Assembly: GCA_038363925.1 (NCBI GenBank)
Contig: JAQQWL010000011.1
Span: 930,001 to 994,000 of the forward strand
Length of the DNA: 64,000 nucleotides
Reading direction: 5' to 3'
Source of the DNA: Apiospora phragmitis
Lineage: Eukaryota; Ascomycota; Sordariomycetes; Amphisphaeriales; Apiosporaceae
Within the stretch, counting starts at the first letter, position 1, and the number at the start of each line of letters is the position of its first letter. Of the stretch, positions 36,538 through 49,300 are shown one piece after another. Below the pieces are notes generated by a model that saw only the letters and a list, made by a program, of their open reading frames with translations, was not told where the DNA came from and searched no databases. The position numbers were made by a program, and so were the translations under genes.

Positions 36538-39162
36538 CCACGATCAAACAAGGATCTCCCTGTCTGTCACCTGCAAAGATCATATGTAACAACATGGAAG
36601 TGTAGTGAAAGCAGGTACTGTGCTGCTGATTTGCCGTGCTACTGGCAATGCTATATCCTATTGCCCTGCTATTTGCGGATGGTGAAGCGCCCGAGACCAG
36701 GCCGAACCGGGAATATGTCTGTCTGTCTGTCTGGTCTGGTCTGGGCTGGGCTGCAGAGAAGTGAAGAAGTTGACATGTCATATATTGGGATTGATGATCT
36801 AGCCGTAGATGGCTTACCTTGCGGGTTGGGAAGGATTGGGTGAAGGACACTGGGGAAGATGGGTGGGGAGAGGGAGAACGACAGAGAGCACCTTGGCACT
36901 GAGAAAGGCGCCCGAGTTGCCTCTTGAGTACATCAATTGCAAGTGGGGATGGGGGCGAGTGCATTGAAGAGAGAGAGGGGAAGGAACATTGGAGGCGGGC
37001 AGTGTTTGTTGGGTGTGCCTTCCATTGATTCCATTTCCTCTTCCTATTCCATGCATCATGTACCGACACCCGCACACACCGAAAGGCCTTACCGGATTAT
37101 AAGAATATGTATCTATCTCGGGGGGTATCATATATCAATTATAGAATGAAGCAGACCGAGATTAAGGGCCCGGAAGAGTCTAATCTCGATCATCGGCCCC
37201 CAAGGAATTTACAGGAACTCATGGAACCTACCTACTTATCTGGCATACGAGAAATATGAGATGTTACCGGAACCCTTTGGCCCAACCTGCACTCCCACCC
37301 TGCCTACACCGCACTTATTGTCCAATCCGGTTCCGGCCTATTACCGCCCATTAGATTGCATAAAACCTCCATTATACCTTCGCCGGCCGCGTTTATAGCA
37401 AAGAGAGAGAAGCGTCTACAAATCAATGTGCCTCGTTCTCTGGCACTGCCGATTCCCGATACCATACCAAGAGTTACAGTTGCATTCGGAGTAAATGGCA
37501 CACGCGTGCATCGGCATGGGACGACCCGTTCAATGCTATTGATGCAATCCTTGCTTTCCTTGCTTTCCCTCTACCAGATCAAGGAGGAAGGGGGTGATGT
37601 GACATGACCCCCAAACGGGGAGGCAAGATGTGGTTCGCCATCACTGGCTGGCAGATGACTGGCAAGCGTTTTGGGTCTGTCGTAATGTATGTCTGTTTGC
37701 GTGGGGATGGTACAGACATGGCAGGCAGGGGACAAACAGAACTTGCACGCATCCTGATTGATAAACACATATACGCAGTAGTCTCTGTAGCGACCCATTG
37801 GAACGGGGATGCACGTCATTCCCGCCGGAGTATGCACGCCTCTTCACCTGTCAAGCGCTGACACCATCACCGTGCCACGCCATAGACTGGTTGACGTTGC
37901 GGCTTCTGTTTCCTCTTACACAGTGCTGCGATGCAGCCGTGATGTAGCAGGTCGAATCGCAAGGGGTAATAGGGAATCCAACCTAACACACATTAAGGTA
38001 TCGTCCATAGTTTCGCTACGGGGGTGCGCATATTTCAGATTCAAGCCAGGATCAGTCACTGGGCGAACATAATAATGCAGTTAATGAACGAATTACCAGA
38101 TATATTTGATTTTCCATATCAGAGCAAAGCGAGCCCGCCCGATGATGTAGTCTGATTCTGCTGTGCACCATAGAACACCCAAATAGACAAAATTGCGTAC
38201 CACAATAGAGAGTTGTCCATAGACTGACTGGCTTGTTAACCCATGTGAATCCTGATCGTTGACAGGTAACCCACCCCAGGCCTCTCACGGGGAGAGGTCC
38301 TCCACCTCTTTTCGGGCTCGAAAGTCAACCATGTCAGAAATGGAGCAAGCAGTCTTTCCGCTACCCCGAAGAGCTTTGCGGGCCAAGAAGGCAAGCATGC
38401 TGCAAAAGCCGTCAAAACAGAGGATACCGGATCTGAAACGACATCAAGTCACCGTCCACCAAACAGAAAAGAAGTATGCTTTGTTCGAAGACTGGACCAC
38501 CAATGCAAACCATACACAAAAAAATGCCACCTTCTACACCCTGTGTACAAAAGACATAAAAGCGCCTCCGCGAAGCTCTGCTAGTTAAACACAGTGATGG
38601 GGTCAGACACAAAACTCAGGAGACGATCCATAGTGAATAGGCATTCGTTCGTGACAACATAAAACATAAACAGAAAACAAAGCACATGTTGCCTCTCCGC
38701 CTACTGTATGACTCCACGCTTTTTAGGTATCCGCAGCATCCGTGAGCTCTATAGATAATCATAGGAACCGTCTGATGTATTACTGTTGCGGCTGGTATGC
38801 GAACCACCCCAACTGGACAAAACAAATAGGAAGACAAAAACAAAACAAACACAGCGGCCACCCTGGCAACGTGGTGATGAACCTGTAATGCTCGGAGATG
38901 GGATATCATAGATCATAAGATCGTGAAAAGGTGAAAACTTGGCTAGGCTGCTCAAGCACCTCGAGAAATTGGATTTGTCGCGAAACAGGCCGGTATTCTC
39001 TTGCAGAAGACAAACACATAATGCCACCGGAAATTGGGAAATCGTAGTTCGGGCTGTCCTGTTGACGCCAGCCTCCTTGATCTAAAGAGACAATGAAAAG
39101 CCACCTCCCCACTTCCTCGACTAGCCCGGGGTCCATAATCACTATTCAGCTCTGATCGTGCT

Positions 39163-41117
39163 TCAAGTGAGCATGTTGTGACCCTGGGTCTCGAGTTTGA
39201 TGCCGCCACCTGAAAGGCCTCTGGTATCTGGATGGACATAGTCTTGGTATCCAGACGGATGGCCCATATGCCCCGAGTGCATGCCATCAGGCCTGAACGC
39301 ATGCGGGTGGGTGGGGTTTGGGTCCCGTCCCATGTCTCCAAGTAAGTATTGCTGCATATTGGGGGCATTAAGTTGGCGTGGGAAGGAGCTGGGTGCGACG
39401 GAAAAGTGGTGTTTGGTATTTGTGCGGCAGTCGCCCATTCGTAATTTGCCGCAGATGTTGCAGGGCTGTAATGGGTGCTTGGCGTAGGAATCATCGAGGG
39501 GCGTCTGCTGATGTCATTGTTTGCGTACGATATATCTGAAAAGCTTCCGTGGCTATGGAGCGATGGTGCGGTGTGGTTGGCTAAACCGGAATTGTCAACA
39601 TAATGCTGCGGCTGCTGCTCAGCCGCTAGATGCGTGTCAAAGATTGGTTGGTGTTGTTGCTGATGATGATGGTGGTGCTGTTGTTGCTGTTGGTGGAAAG
39701 CCTCCCGGGCTGGCAAATCAGCCATGAAATGATTGCCCTGAAGGTGGTTTGGGCTTTGGCTTGACCCATTGAAGGACAGGCTCTGCGTTGTCGGGATCCT
39801 GGTGGGTGATACCCGGGAAGACGTCGGGATATTGTCTTGTTCGTCTTCTGCCCTGTACTGCGAGGCCTCGTCGCGGTCGGATGCATACCCATCGCCAGGT
39901 CTATCGTCTGACTTCACATGAACTTTGGTCGTGGGGCCTGGAAGCGGTCAGTACGCGGCGCCGTAGCATGGCACAAGTCAACTCACCAATTTGGCCATGT
40001 CTGAATCGCTCCTCCTGTGCTGCAACTTTGAAGATCTCGTCGAGTTTGGGCTTCTTCAGAGCATTGTTAGGGTTGTCCTTGTCAGTGAACCAACCAGAAA
40101 GTGCCTCATTTGTAACATCCTTCAGCTTGGCAACATTCAGGTTCAGCTTCTTCAGGTCAGCATGCTGCTGAGTGTTCGGCACCACGATCATTCTTAAGAT
40201 GTGGTTCAATAGATGTACACGTTCTGGATGCGTTTTCGTTAGAAAAGTTGATGTGTGCACGGCTTGATAACCCGGAGAGGAGACGTACCTCGCTTGTAAA
40301 GATGATCAGGTTCCTTATGCCTGACTCGGTCTTCTTTGCCAGAACCCCAAGGTTGTGGCCACCAGTCAGGCGCCTTCTCGTCGCTGCCGGTGTAAGGATG
40401 GGTAGATTGCTTCTTAGGTTCGACCGCTTTGATCCAGGCTTTGGCAATGAGTTTGCAAGCCGTTTGTTGACAGTCCTTGAATCTTTGCTCGTAAAAGTCC
40501 CAAAGCTCTTTCTCATCGCTCACTGAAATGGCCCGGGTCGACAAGGTGGGTTGGAGGCTTTCATCACCAAAATCAGCCGCCTGGCGCAGCATACCACCCC
40601 TTGGTCGTTTTCTGGCTTTGAGCTGATTGGCGTCTTCGAATCCATCGAAATTCTGAGAGTAGCTAGTATCTGGACCACGTCTACTCCAGAGCTACCAGTC
40701 GACATCAGACTCGAGGTGTTACTATCCTCTGTGGTTGTTTGTTAGTGAGGAATTACATGCATTGCTTAAGTCGGTGCTTACCAATCATGCATGTCCTGAA
40801 TTTGTTCTTGTTGAAGAACTTGGTAACACCTAATCTTTTCTCTTGTGGAAGGCCCAAAGTTTGGACTTCGCCGTGGGTATCAATGTATGCCACGAAGTAG
40901 CACGATCCTTCGAGGCGGGCATCTTCACGAAGCGCCCGAGCAATAGTCTGCATAAGAGATGTAATTAGTATTGATTCTAGACAAGGGGAGTAATTAAGTA
41001 ACAAACTTTTGGGCGGCTGTCGAGTCTTTGGTTTGCTGTCGTTATATATCCGTCTTCGGCGCTGAAGGGAATGCGACCAGGAAGGCCGTCCCTTGAGGTG
41101 TTCACGCCCTGAACCAT
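39163..41117 (-). CDS. DUF2841 (YDR124W-like helical bundle) protein
   Basis: Fungal protein of unknown molecular function, in the family that includes yeast YDR124W and the Aspergillus hrmA-associated cluster proteins. Five exons on the minus strand: 41117-41007, 40947-40782, 40728-40289, 40223-39987 and 39937-39163. Introns are 49-65 nt. The conserved domain spans about residues 175-310: ELWDFYEQRFKDCQQTACKL, KAWIKAVEPKKQSTHPYTG, WWPQPWG, HLLNHILRMIV, and DKDNPNNALKKPKLDEIFKV. After it comes a low-complexity tail with a Gln/His tract (QQQQQHHHHHQQQ). Two bases are missing, one near 40686 and one in a C5 run (G5 at 39361-39365); bridging them gives exactly 577 codons. The initiating ATG at 41117 is the first in a frame that also stays open a little further upstream, so an extra 5' exon cannot be excluded. 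Confidence 0.87.
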
Positions 41118-42232
41118 CTTTGCTCCAGAGAGGAATGAGGACACTTGAAGAGGCGTCGAATAGTTGAGCTTCTCCAACTATAGCAAACGACAGGAAGAGT
41201 CCGTTGGAGCGAAAGTTAGATGGCCGACCACCGAGACGATTAAGCAGATGGTGGCCAAGGCCTATAAGGCTTTGAGAACGCTTCAGAAATGATTGAAAGA
41301 CAAGGAGCCTCCGAGGTATTAGTCGACAGTAGATGTAGGACGAGAGAAATGCAAATACGAGTAGGGGAGGTTGATTGTCCAAGTAGTGCCGGAAAGATCT
41401 GTAGCCAATCTGTATACGGTAGTAGACTAGTGAAAGGCGTGGGTGTGGCGTGCTGGTCTCTTATATGTGCTAGGGTGTACGTAGGAGCTGGGGAAGAGCG
41501 TGGGATCAGGTTATGTGACCAAGCTCTTCAAAGGGGGGCCGGCCTGTGAACCAATGTGTGAACTCGAATAGCCTGAATAGGTCTGCAGAAGGCAGGTCGA
41601 GGGTCAGTAATAATCAGACGAGACAGTGTTTCTTTGTTGAAGACGGCAGCGGGAGCCTACTTCGCATGGAGGTCGGAAGTGATGGAGAAGGCCCAAACGA
41701 CGGTAGGTGTATATGTTGGTATGCGGCTGCAACTAAAGGTCGCTAAGCGGGATTGGTGACGGCTGAGAACAAAGAAAACCAATATCAACGTTGTCAGAGG
41801 CTATGAACCGCGTTTGCGGCTTCTAAGTCGCGATGAGATCCCCAGTAGTCTCAGAACTGTACATGGGTTAAGCCGCAAGGATGCCGCGCTGCAGTACAGA
41901 GTAGTTCTTTATATCTCCACCACGCCTGAGACATGGAGCAAAGAAGACTCTTCGCTATGCCTCGTCGCGATGTCTGGACCTGTCTCGGGCCACAGGAGAG
42001 AGGGAAATATGAAGGGGACTTGAGGAACTGGGCTGGCTGGAAGAGAGAGCTGCCCCACCGGACGAGCTACACGGGGTAAGTAGATAGAGTACGTGGGATA
42101 CAGGACGGTAGCTCGTATGCGGCGACTTATAGAAGCCCGTTGAGGTATTCGCACCGGTGGAAACGGGTGCTTGCAGTTTGTATCACTCAGACGCCAACCA
42201 TCAGACGGCCAATGTGATAAGAAATGCCGGCA

Positions 42233-42233
<1 letters not shown>

Positions 42234-42265
<32 letters not shown>
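42234..42265. repeat. (CTG)10-11 trinucleotide repeat
   Basis: About ten and two-thirds uninterrupted CTG units, upstream of the DUF2841 gene and in noncoding or leader sequence. No coding frame around it is convincing. Confidence 0.9.
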
Positions 42266-42267
<2 letters not shown>

Positions 42268-43240
42268 GGGGGTCGAATCAGGGAAAATGGAGATGGCGTG
42301 TTGCCCTGCTTGTACGCCCAAGTGAGGAGTTTCCGCAAGACGAGAAATTGACGGAGAGTTGAAAGTTGCGACAATCGACAGTTTCCTGGTGTGTCGTAGA
42401 TTTATTTGGGAGTAGATTGAGTGAATGAATAAAGCCCAGAGATAGAGCTGCGACACGAACCCTCTTGTCCAAGGACGGCGACCGCCCGGGTCAAATCCGA
42501 TTATAAAGTTCACGAGGAAAGACCAGATTAAAAAAAAAAAGAGCTTCAGCAAGTGTTGATCGTGGTCTGAAGAGGGGACAGATACTGTGTGTTGAGGTAG
42601 CAATCCGGTAGATGAGGTACCTTAGCTGGAATAAGTATGTAGCAGCAAGGGTCCCGGCGATGCAATTACACCCCTGGTATGGCCATGCACTCTCCTGGCA
42701 ATACCTGATTACTTTGGACAGGCGACCGCGGAAACAAGCCCAGAAAAAAAGACGATCATGTACCACACCCTCTGGGAGTGGTTCTGCTAGGAAAGGCAGA
42801 GAGGGCGAGGTGGGTAGCGAATTGTACAGTACAGGCGAACAGATACATGCAGCCAAAGAACAGCAGAGAAACGAGGAAGACGGGCAAGCAAAAGACTAGG
42901 GGGTAGTCCGCATGAGGGGCATGCGTACATTGGGAGAGTACATCCAGACAGACGATCGAAGCTGAGGTCGTCCACACAGCCTGTTGAAACCCTTGCTCGG
43001 ATAGAGGATAGCGGCATCAGGAAATTGGCATGGGTGTCTTCCAAGTTCCAATAGGCAAGTAAGTAGATAGATACTTGGGCATGTACCTACATGGCACAAC
43101 TTGGGGAGGTTCCAAGGTAGAGCGGTTGTCGACAAAGCAATGCGCATGCGATGGCGTGTTAGCATAGTTCCTTCCATAGAGTCCTGAGCCCTGACAGGCT
43201 GGGAGATCGCTGGTACTCCGTGGCCGGTAAGTGACCCGGA

Positions 43241-43277
43241 GGCAAGCAAGCAAGCAGGCAGGCAAGCAAGCAAGCAG
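43241..43277. repeat. Duplicated 20-bp GGCAAGCA-type repeat
   Basis: Two tandem copies of a 20-bp block made of AAGC/AGGC tetranucleotides, immediately before a long poly-G tract. Confidence 0.85.
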
Positions 43278-43299
43278 CCCAAGTTCCCGTCGTTCCCGT

Positions 43300-43324
43300 G
43301 GGGGGGGGGGGGGGGGGGGGGGGG
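43300..43324. repeat. Poly-G tract of 25
   Basis: An uninterrupted run of 25 G on the + strand in noncoding DNA. It could form G-quadruplexes, and its true length is uncertain given how homopolymers behave elsewhere in the window. Confidence 0.9.
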
Positions 43325-46300
43325 TGCGGGAAGCGTCCCTAGATTCAGATGAATAGCATATCCATGTCCAAGGGAAAGAGGACACGCCTGAGATGATCAC
43401 TGCCACTTATTGGTCAGTGGTGCCTTGTAAATATCTCCGTAACTTATCTCAGGATCGCGACTGACAGGATAATCGCCCAGGTCTCCTCGACAGAACAGAT
43501 CTAGGCGCGCCCCTCCCAATCCATCTTCACGAGACAACCTTTCTCATGACCCCAAAGCCCAGCAGTACAAGTGTCGGTCGACGCAGAACATGGCCAGATA
43601 CAGCAAGCAGAGGGCGCGGAGGTGAAAAAGCAAAATACCAGTCGCAGTATCAGGTGGAGGATCTGCATTGATGTGTGCCATTATCCCCTGTCGGCGGCCA
43701 GGGTAGCGAAAGCCCACTTAGTTCGGTTCTGGCTCGGGTCGTCGGTGGGCAGGTGGACTCGAGGAAGGAAAACCGTGCATCAGTGCATGGTGGCTCAGTG
43801 GGGTTTAGCCGCTTTGGTGTTTTCCTGCCAGTCTGCCTTTCTTTTCCTTTGGGAAGGGCTGTGGAGACGCACGTCTTAAGTAACCGTTGTAGTAAATCCA
43901 AAGAGCCCTGGAGGTTGACAGGAATTAGGGCACATTTTGGCCAGTATCGAAGGTTAGGGTACATGTAGGTAACTGCTGGTTTTTGTTCGTGATGGCTGGT
44001 TGTCACTCACGGGTACCTCTATTGATTCTGTCGATACACCACGAACACAGGTTACTCTCTGTGTACGCCATTAATTATGTATGCATCTAGTAGACTGTCG
44101 TATCACCGCCGTGGACGACATACATACGTAGGACGCGGCCGCCTCGACCACCAACACCCATGATCTAGTACAGCTAAGTGGCTTAGCATACCCAACATAT
44201 GTATCTATAGGCGATATCACGTATAGCGGTATGCATGGCTACCTGGTTCAATCGGACCTGTCGGGGAGATCGTGTTCTACATCCGGCCTGTAGGTCGACG
44301 CCAATCCTTCACGTTGTTGCCTCAGCCTCGAAAGGTATGAATCACCGAGCCAACCCCTGATCGCTTCGTTAGAGTGGTTTTGAAACCAGGGCACATGGCA
44401 AGTCTGGTACAACTCTCGATCTGGCGGGAGAGCCAGCGCCAGAGTGCCCAAGGAAGCTGCCATTTGTCATTTGCCCATAAGAGCCGTAGAGAAGCCCAAT
44501 ACGAAACGAGACGGCACCCACCGCCCAGGCAAGGCACCCGCCATACCGTCAGCAACAGTTGGGATTACGACCCAGCATCGTCGTCGTCACCATCACGATG
44601 CTGCCGCCGGAGATTATCCACCAGTGGAGCCTGAGTCGTCGCGGGACAAGCACGGCGGTCATCGCCGAAGCTTTTGGTTTCCTCTCCTGCTTTGCTGCGA
44701 TGCCGTCAGACGCGCCGAACCCCACGCCAAGATGGGAGTTTATCTCCGGCTGTCAAACTCCAGAGGATGGAGTAAAAACATGCCAGGCCCTCTTCGCTTC
44801 TCGAATGCGGTTCTGCTTGCGAAGGTGCAGGTGGATTACCTGTTCCCGCCCCACGCTGTGGTCCGGTTTTCTTTGTAATAAATATACGATTCCTTCTGGA
44901 AGATCCCAGATTAGGTACCGTCATCGGTCCATATGCAGCTCGGTCAAGTCGACCGTTTGATCCAATGAGACCCATCAAGGGGCCATCATCAAGATGAAAG
45001 AGGACTTCTCTCTGCTTTATCACGCCATATTGACTTTGTGTATGGTCGGGCTATATAGCGGGGTAGATACGATCGTGTATAGCCGTTGCGACTATACACA
45101 CTAGAGGTCATTTAAACTCGAGGCATGTCTGGTTCCAATGAAACAAGTCCGGGCCCCGTCGCATTGTCGAACTATCTTTGTTGAGACCACCGCTATCTTT
45201 AGTGCCCAAAACCTAATCACGACCTCATTTTCCAAACAAAGGCACTCTGAAATATCGGTCAAGCTATCTTGGCATGACCGGTCAGCGACAACGTCGACGG
45301 GATGCGTATCTATGTAATTGATGAGCTAGACAGACCTCCCTTACACCGACGCACGCCCGGTCAAGGAGAGCGCTTCCTCAGCCTATGTATGCCCTGAACA
45401 CGTGGAGAGTGATGGTGAACTCGGACGATGCAGGTGCTGATGTAGGTGATGGTGTAACCTATAGGCCGCTGTATTGGAGGCCAGGGGAAAAAAGCAAGCT
45501 GCTGATTTGTGATTGTGGGTTGAAAAAAAAAAATTCACCGGCCGTTGTGCATCAGCATCAAGTGAGCAGCAGGGCTACCTACACTGTGACACTGGGATGC
45601 TCAGCCACATACCTTCTACCCAGGGCCTAACAGTTATGCCACGAGAAATAACCAATGACAAACCCTCGCATTATAGACGTAGGCGACATGGTTTTCCAAG
45701 GGGCTCGGGTCGGGTCAAATTTCCTCGCAGACCTAACCCTTTTTGCGTATTTGTGTATTTGCGCACGGTAGAGAATCGTAAACAGAATGAATTCAATAAC
45801 AGCGTGTTGGCCGAGCCGGATTTTTCATTGCCGCATACATACAATGAGACCATAAGCCTTAAGAACTTGACGTGTCTCCTCGTTTATCTTTTGCTGGTTT
45901 CAGGAACCATCGATGTGACATTGGCCGGGGCGATTCATACCCCATGTACTTTGCTGGTGTTGGCCCCACGCGAATGGAGGTGTATTTAGGGTACGGTATT
46001 TTTCGCCGAGCCGGGGAGCGTATTTAGCTCCATGGGAGATGTGGTAATGTAACCACCATTTTGAGTAGTCTACACATGTAGGTTCTTTTGCGCTCGGACT
46101 TCAAGCCCCCTTGCGAACTTAGGCGACACCCATGGGTACGCCCTATGTAATGGGGTTGGGGTTTTCTGCGATGCGTGATGGCTGGAACGTCCAGTTTGGA
46201 AGCCATCTCTAATTGCATTGCCAAGCCAAGACCACCAGGAAATGGACCGCCTCTATGAGATCGCATATGATGTATATAGCATCAAATAAAGTCGACCATT

Positions 46301-49300
46301 TACTTTCTACCTAGGTATTAACAGGGAAGAGCACAGCAACTGATGTAGAGCTGAATAACGCTAGGTTAGTTGGTTCCGTTCTGTCAATTCAGAAGTGCGA
46401 GGAGGTGGCATGTTAGAAAATTGATAGAAACTCACCCCGTTCCAAGTTCTTGTATATAAGATCATATATGCATCGACATGCACGCCGGATCTCATCTTAC
46501 ATGCACTTGGCAATGTCAGATTGCGCAGAGATTCAACTTGTTGTTTCGTGCCCTCAAGCTCAGGTGTATTAGCTGGAGGAAGGACCAGACGAGCTGGAAG
46601 TTCTGGCCACCGAAACCCCCACTCCGTAACAATTAGAATAAGGCCCCCAAGCCCCAAGCCCTGCCAAGTATGGCAAGTTCCGGGTGGTTTGGGCGTGAAT
46701 CCAAAGAACCTCCAGTCAAATCGAACCCATAATCATTGATGCATACCTCCCTACCGGCCTACTCGCAGAAGCTGTCGTCAGATATCGAGAACTGTTTTTG
46801 ACATCGCCGCTCAACTAATCGGTGAAGGAGGTGTAATAGTCCGAAATGCAAGGGACCAGATGACAGTCAGGGTTTCTCCCTCCGCTCAGGCTGGATCCCA
46901 TCAAATGCTCAACGGAGAAACCAGACCAACCAACGCTACGCTGGCAGCCGGCCATAGCGGAACCGTTATTGCCAGAATCATCAAGCAGCGAGGACAACGA
47001 CTGAACGTAACACAAACATTGATTGACACACAAAATCCACGGCAGCACCTCCTCCATCCAGAACCATTCGTGATCGTGGACAAGAATGGACTGGCGCCAA
47101 AGTGATGCCCACTGTTGCCCGCTTGTCTGTTCCCTGCTATACCCCAGTGCCGTTTCATACACTGATAAGCGCCCTGCTCGTTGCCCTATAGCGGCTTGTT
47201 TTATGTCTGTTCGTATTATGGCACGAGGCGATCGCCAAGACTAGTCCGGCAGTCTCACTTCATTTTCTTCTCCAAAAAGGGCAAAAAACAAAGATGGGAG
47301 ACGAAAAAATACCCTGGGCTGCTGGATCGATCCAATACCACACCTGCAGAAGCAGTCTAGGCCGCGTGGTCTTGCATGCTTCACTCACGATCACTATGGA
47401 GCCGACTGCTACAATAAGATGATGGCCGCCTTTCTTGGGGAACTTTGGTCGCCGAGCAATCAATTAGCGAGTTGTGGGGTTTGCTCTTTCCCGAAGCAAC
47501 CCGACTGTCTGGCCCTTCCTCAACTCAACCTGAGGCCAATGGCAAGCTGAACGAATGAAGCCATTCAACGCGCGCCCAAAGCGCTTATCCTAGTCAAAAC
47601 CCTGGGATGCTAATGTTGCGAGTAGGACATAAGTTGACCGGATCTGCATGTGCAGGCAGATTGATGAAAGGAGAAACTATCCTTCATCAGCTTCGGTTTC
47701 GTTTTCTTCCTCCGAGGCATACGACCTGTAACAGTTTGGCCGAAGTCATCGTAGCCGAGCTTGAGGTGGCTAGTGATGCCGTGCTACCCATGATGTATTG
47801 TATCTGATACATACCTCACTCACGTCTTTGGCGCGGCTACTGCTGAAAGGAGGTCCGCTGTTTGACTTGCAGCACTTGCACCGTACACCTGGAGGTGCAG
47901 GCTTCGTGTCACTAGGTGCATGTCTCTAGGTGTACAACAGATACCAGGCGTCGACGATTCAACGGTCGACTCCGACCATCAACCCATGTAGGATGACGTC
48001 TACTTACGAGCGTAGAGTTCGTTGCCACCCAAGACGCATATACAGACTGGCGAATCTGCATCAAGGCCAAGGCATCTTCTCACTTGCAGGTGCCCCTGGA
48101 TTCCAGCACATCAGCATGGAGCTCATTCGTGAACGGGATGCACTAAAGCTGTAATACTGATTACTCACTATCGGGGCCCAGGTAATTATTGTCACGTCAC
48201 GGTTACACGGCGGCATCCAGGCGGTGCCCGCTCGAGGTGGTAGGCCTTTACCTGGCGAATGCAAGTGTGACAGCGCTGCAATGACTTTGGTGCAGCTTTC
48301 AGGATGCCAATGTCGTGAGGCGATACTGGTAATTCCTGCATCAAAACCCAGTCTGCATGGACTTTTCATCGACTTGATAAAAGGTGTATTGGGTAGCACG
48401 CATGTCCTGCCCATCAGCCTGTCGAAATCACCGCCTCTGAGTCACAATTTATCATCAACATGCCCTTGATGCATAGAAAGCCCAACGACTGTAAGCAAAG
48501 ACTCCGATATATTCTGCCTGCATACTGTTTGTTACACTACGTATTCCAACGACCCTTGATTCAATAATTGTCGGGCTGCCAGTTTGACCCCGCGTCACAC
48601 AAAGTGGGTGTAGGGCGGTCACCACCCCTCCTTAGGTTAGCAACTGCCGACTCTTGGGTCGATTTTGATTACGGAATCCCCACTTGCCAGATCAGATACA
48701 TGCAACTGATCTCAGTTGCCTGGGCTGGGACGAAGCCTGCCTGCCTGCTGTCGACGCATCGACGCCAGAGCAGATTACGACCTGGCTTGCATAGCATAGC
48801 TGGCTTCTAGTTTGACCGACCTCCTCTCCTTACCAGCGTCGCTCGCAATCTTCGCCTCCGATAAGACCTATCGCCTGAACATGTGGAAGAACACTGGACC
48901 CTGGCAATTCATGAAAGGCATGTTGCGGTGTACATCCGCATTGGAATACGAAACCGACACTTCTCCTTGGTCTATATTGGCTTTTGCGTATGTACATCTA
49001 TTTGTCTGACCCGAGGCAGCTGACAGGCAGGCATTCTGGGCCGTTTCCAGCCTCTGTGCGGGAATTGCTCCGAATGGTCTAGACTTTCCGATTGGTCAAT
49101 GGGCTCGTAACCCGGAAGTCCCGCCACAATCATCATTCTCAGAGTGGAATAGGTGACCAGCGGCTCATGGCCGATTCAGCATTTCATGGGTACGCGCCCC
49201 TCCCAAAACTGTCAGGAACAAACTGGACTAAGTGGGCGGAAGTTCTCGCCTATCAAGATGGCCTCGTTGCGTCCTAGTCTGAACAGTGTTCACTGAACTA

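Larger units (their letters stand above)
32810..39162. other. Intergenic region, about 6.3 kb, with tRNA-like element and repeats
   Basis: Apart from the tRNA-like sequence at 34082-34162 and the 12-bp tandem repeat at 36481-36537, I see no gene. Frames of up to 200 codons (such as the minus-strand frame at 36470-37075) lack family features and are partly simple repeats. A short CTGT/GGTCT-type repetitive patch lies at about 36714-36752. Confidence 0.45.

Noticed and set aside
36470..37075. 201-codon minus-strand frame ending in DHPQ repeats
   Set aside because: Largely low-complexity and driven by the 12-bp tandem repeat; no conserved segment.
43241..43277. Possible CRISPR-like array from the repeated blocks
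   Set aside because: Units are directly adjacent simple repeats without spacers, and the genome is fungal.
46815..47162. 115-codon minus-strand frame
   Set aside because: No motifs, and a competing plus-strand frame exists over the same bases.
49083..49277. Fragment reading PKLSGTNWTKWAEVL, faintly like a copia-type gag
   Set aside because: Only about 15 residues resemble it, with no protease, integrase, reverse transcriptase or LTR nearby; likely chance.
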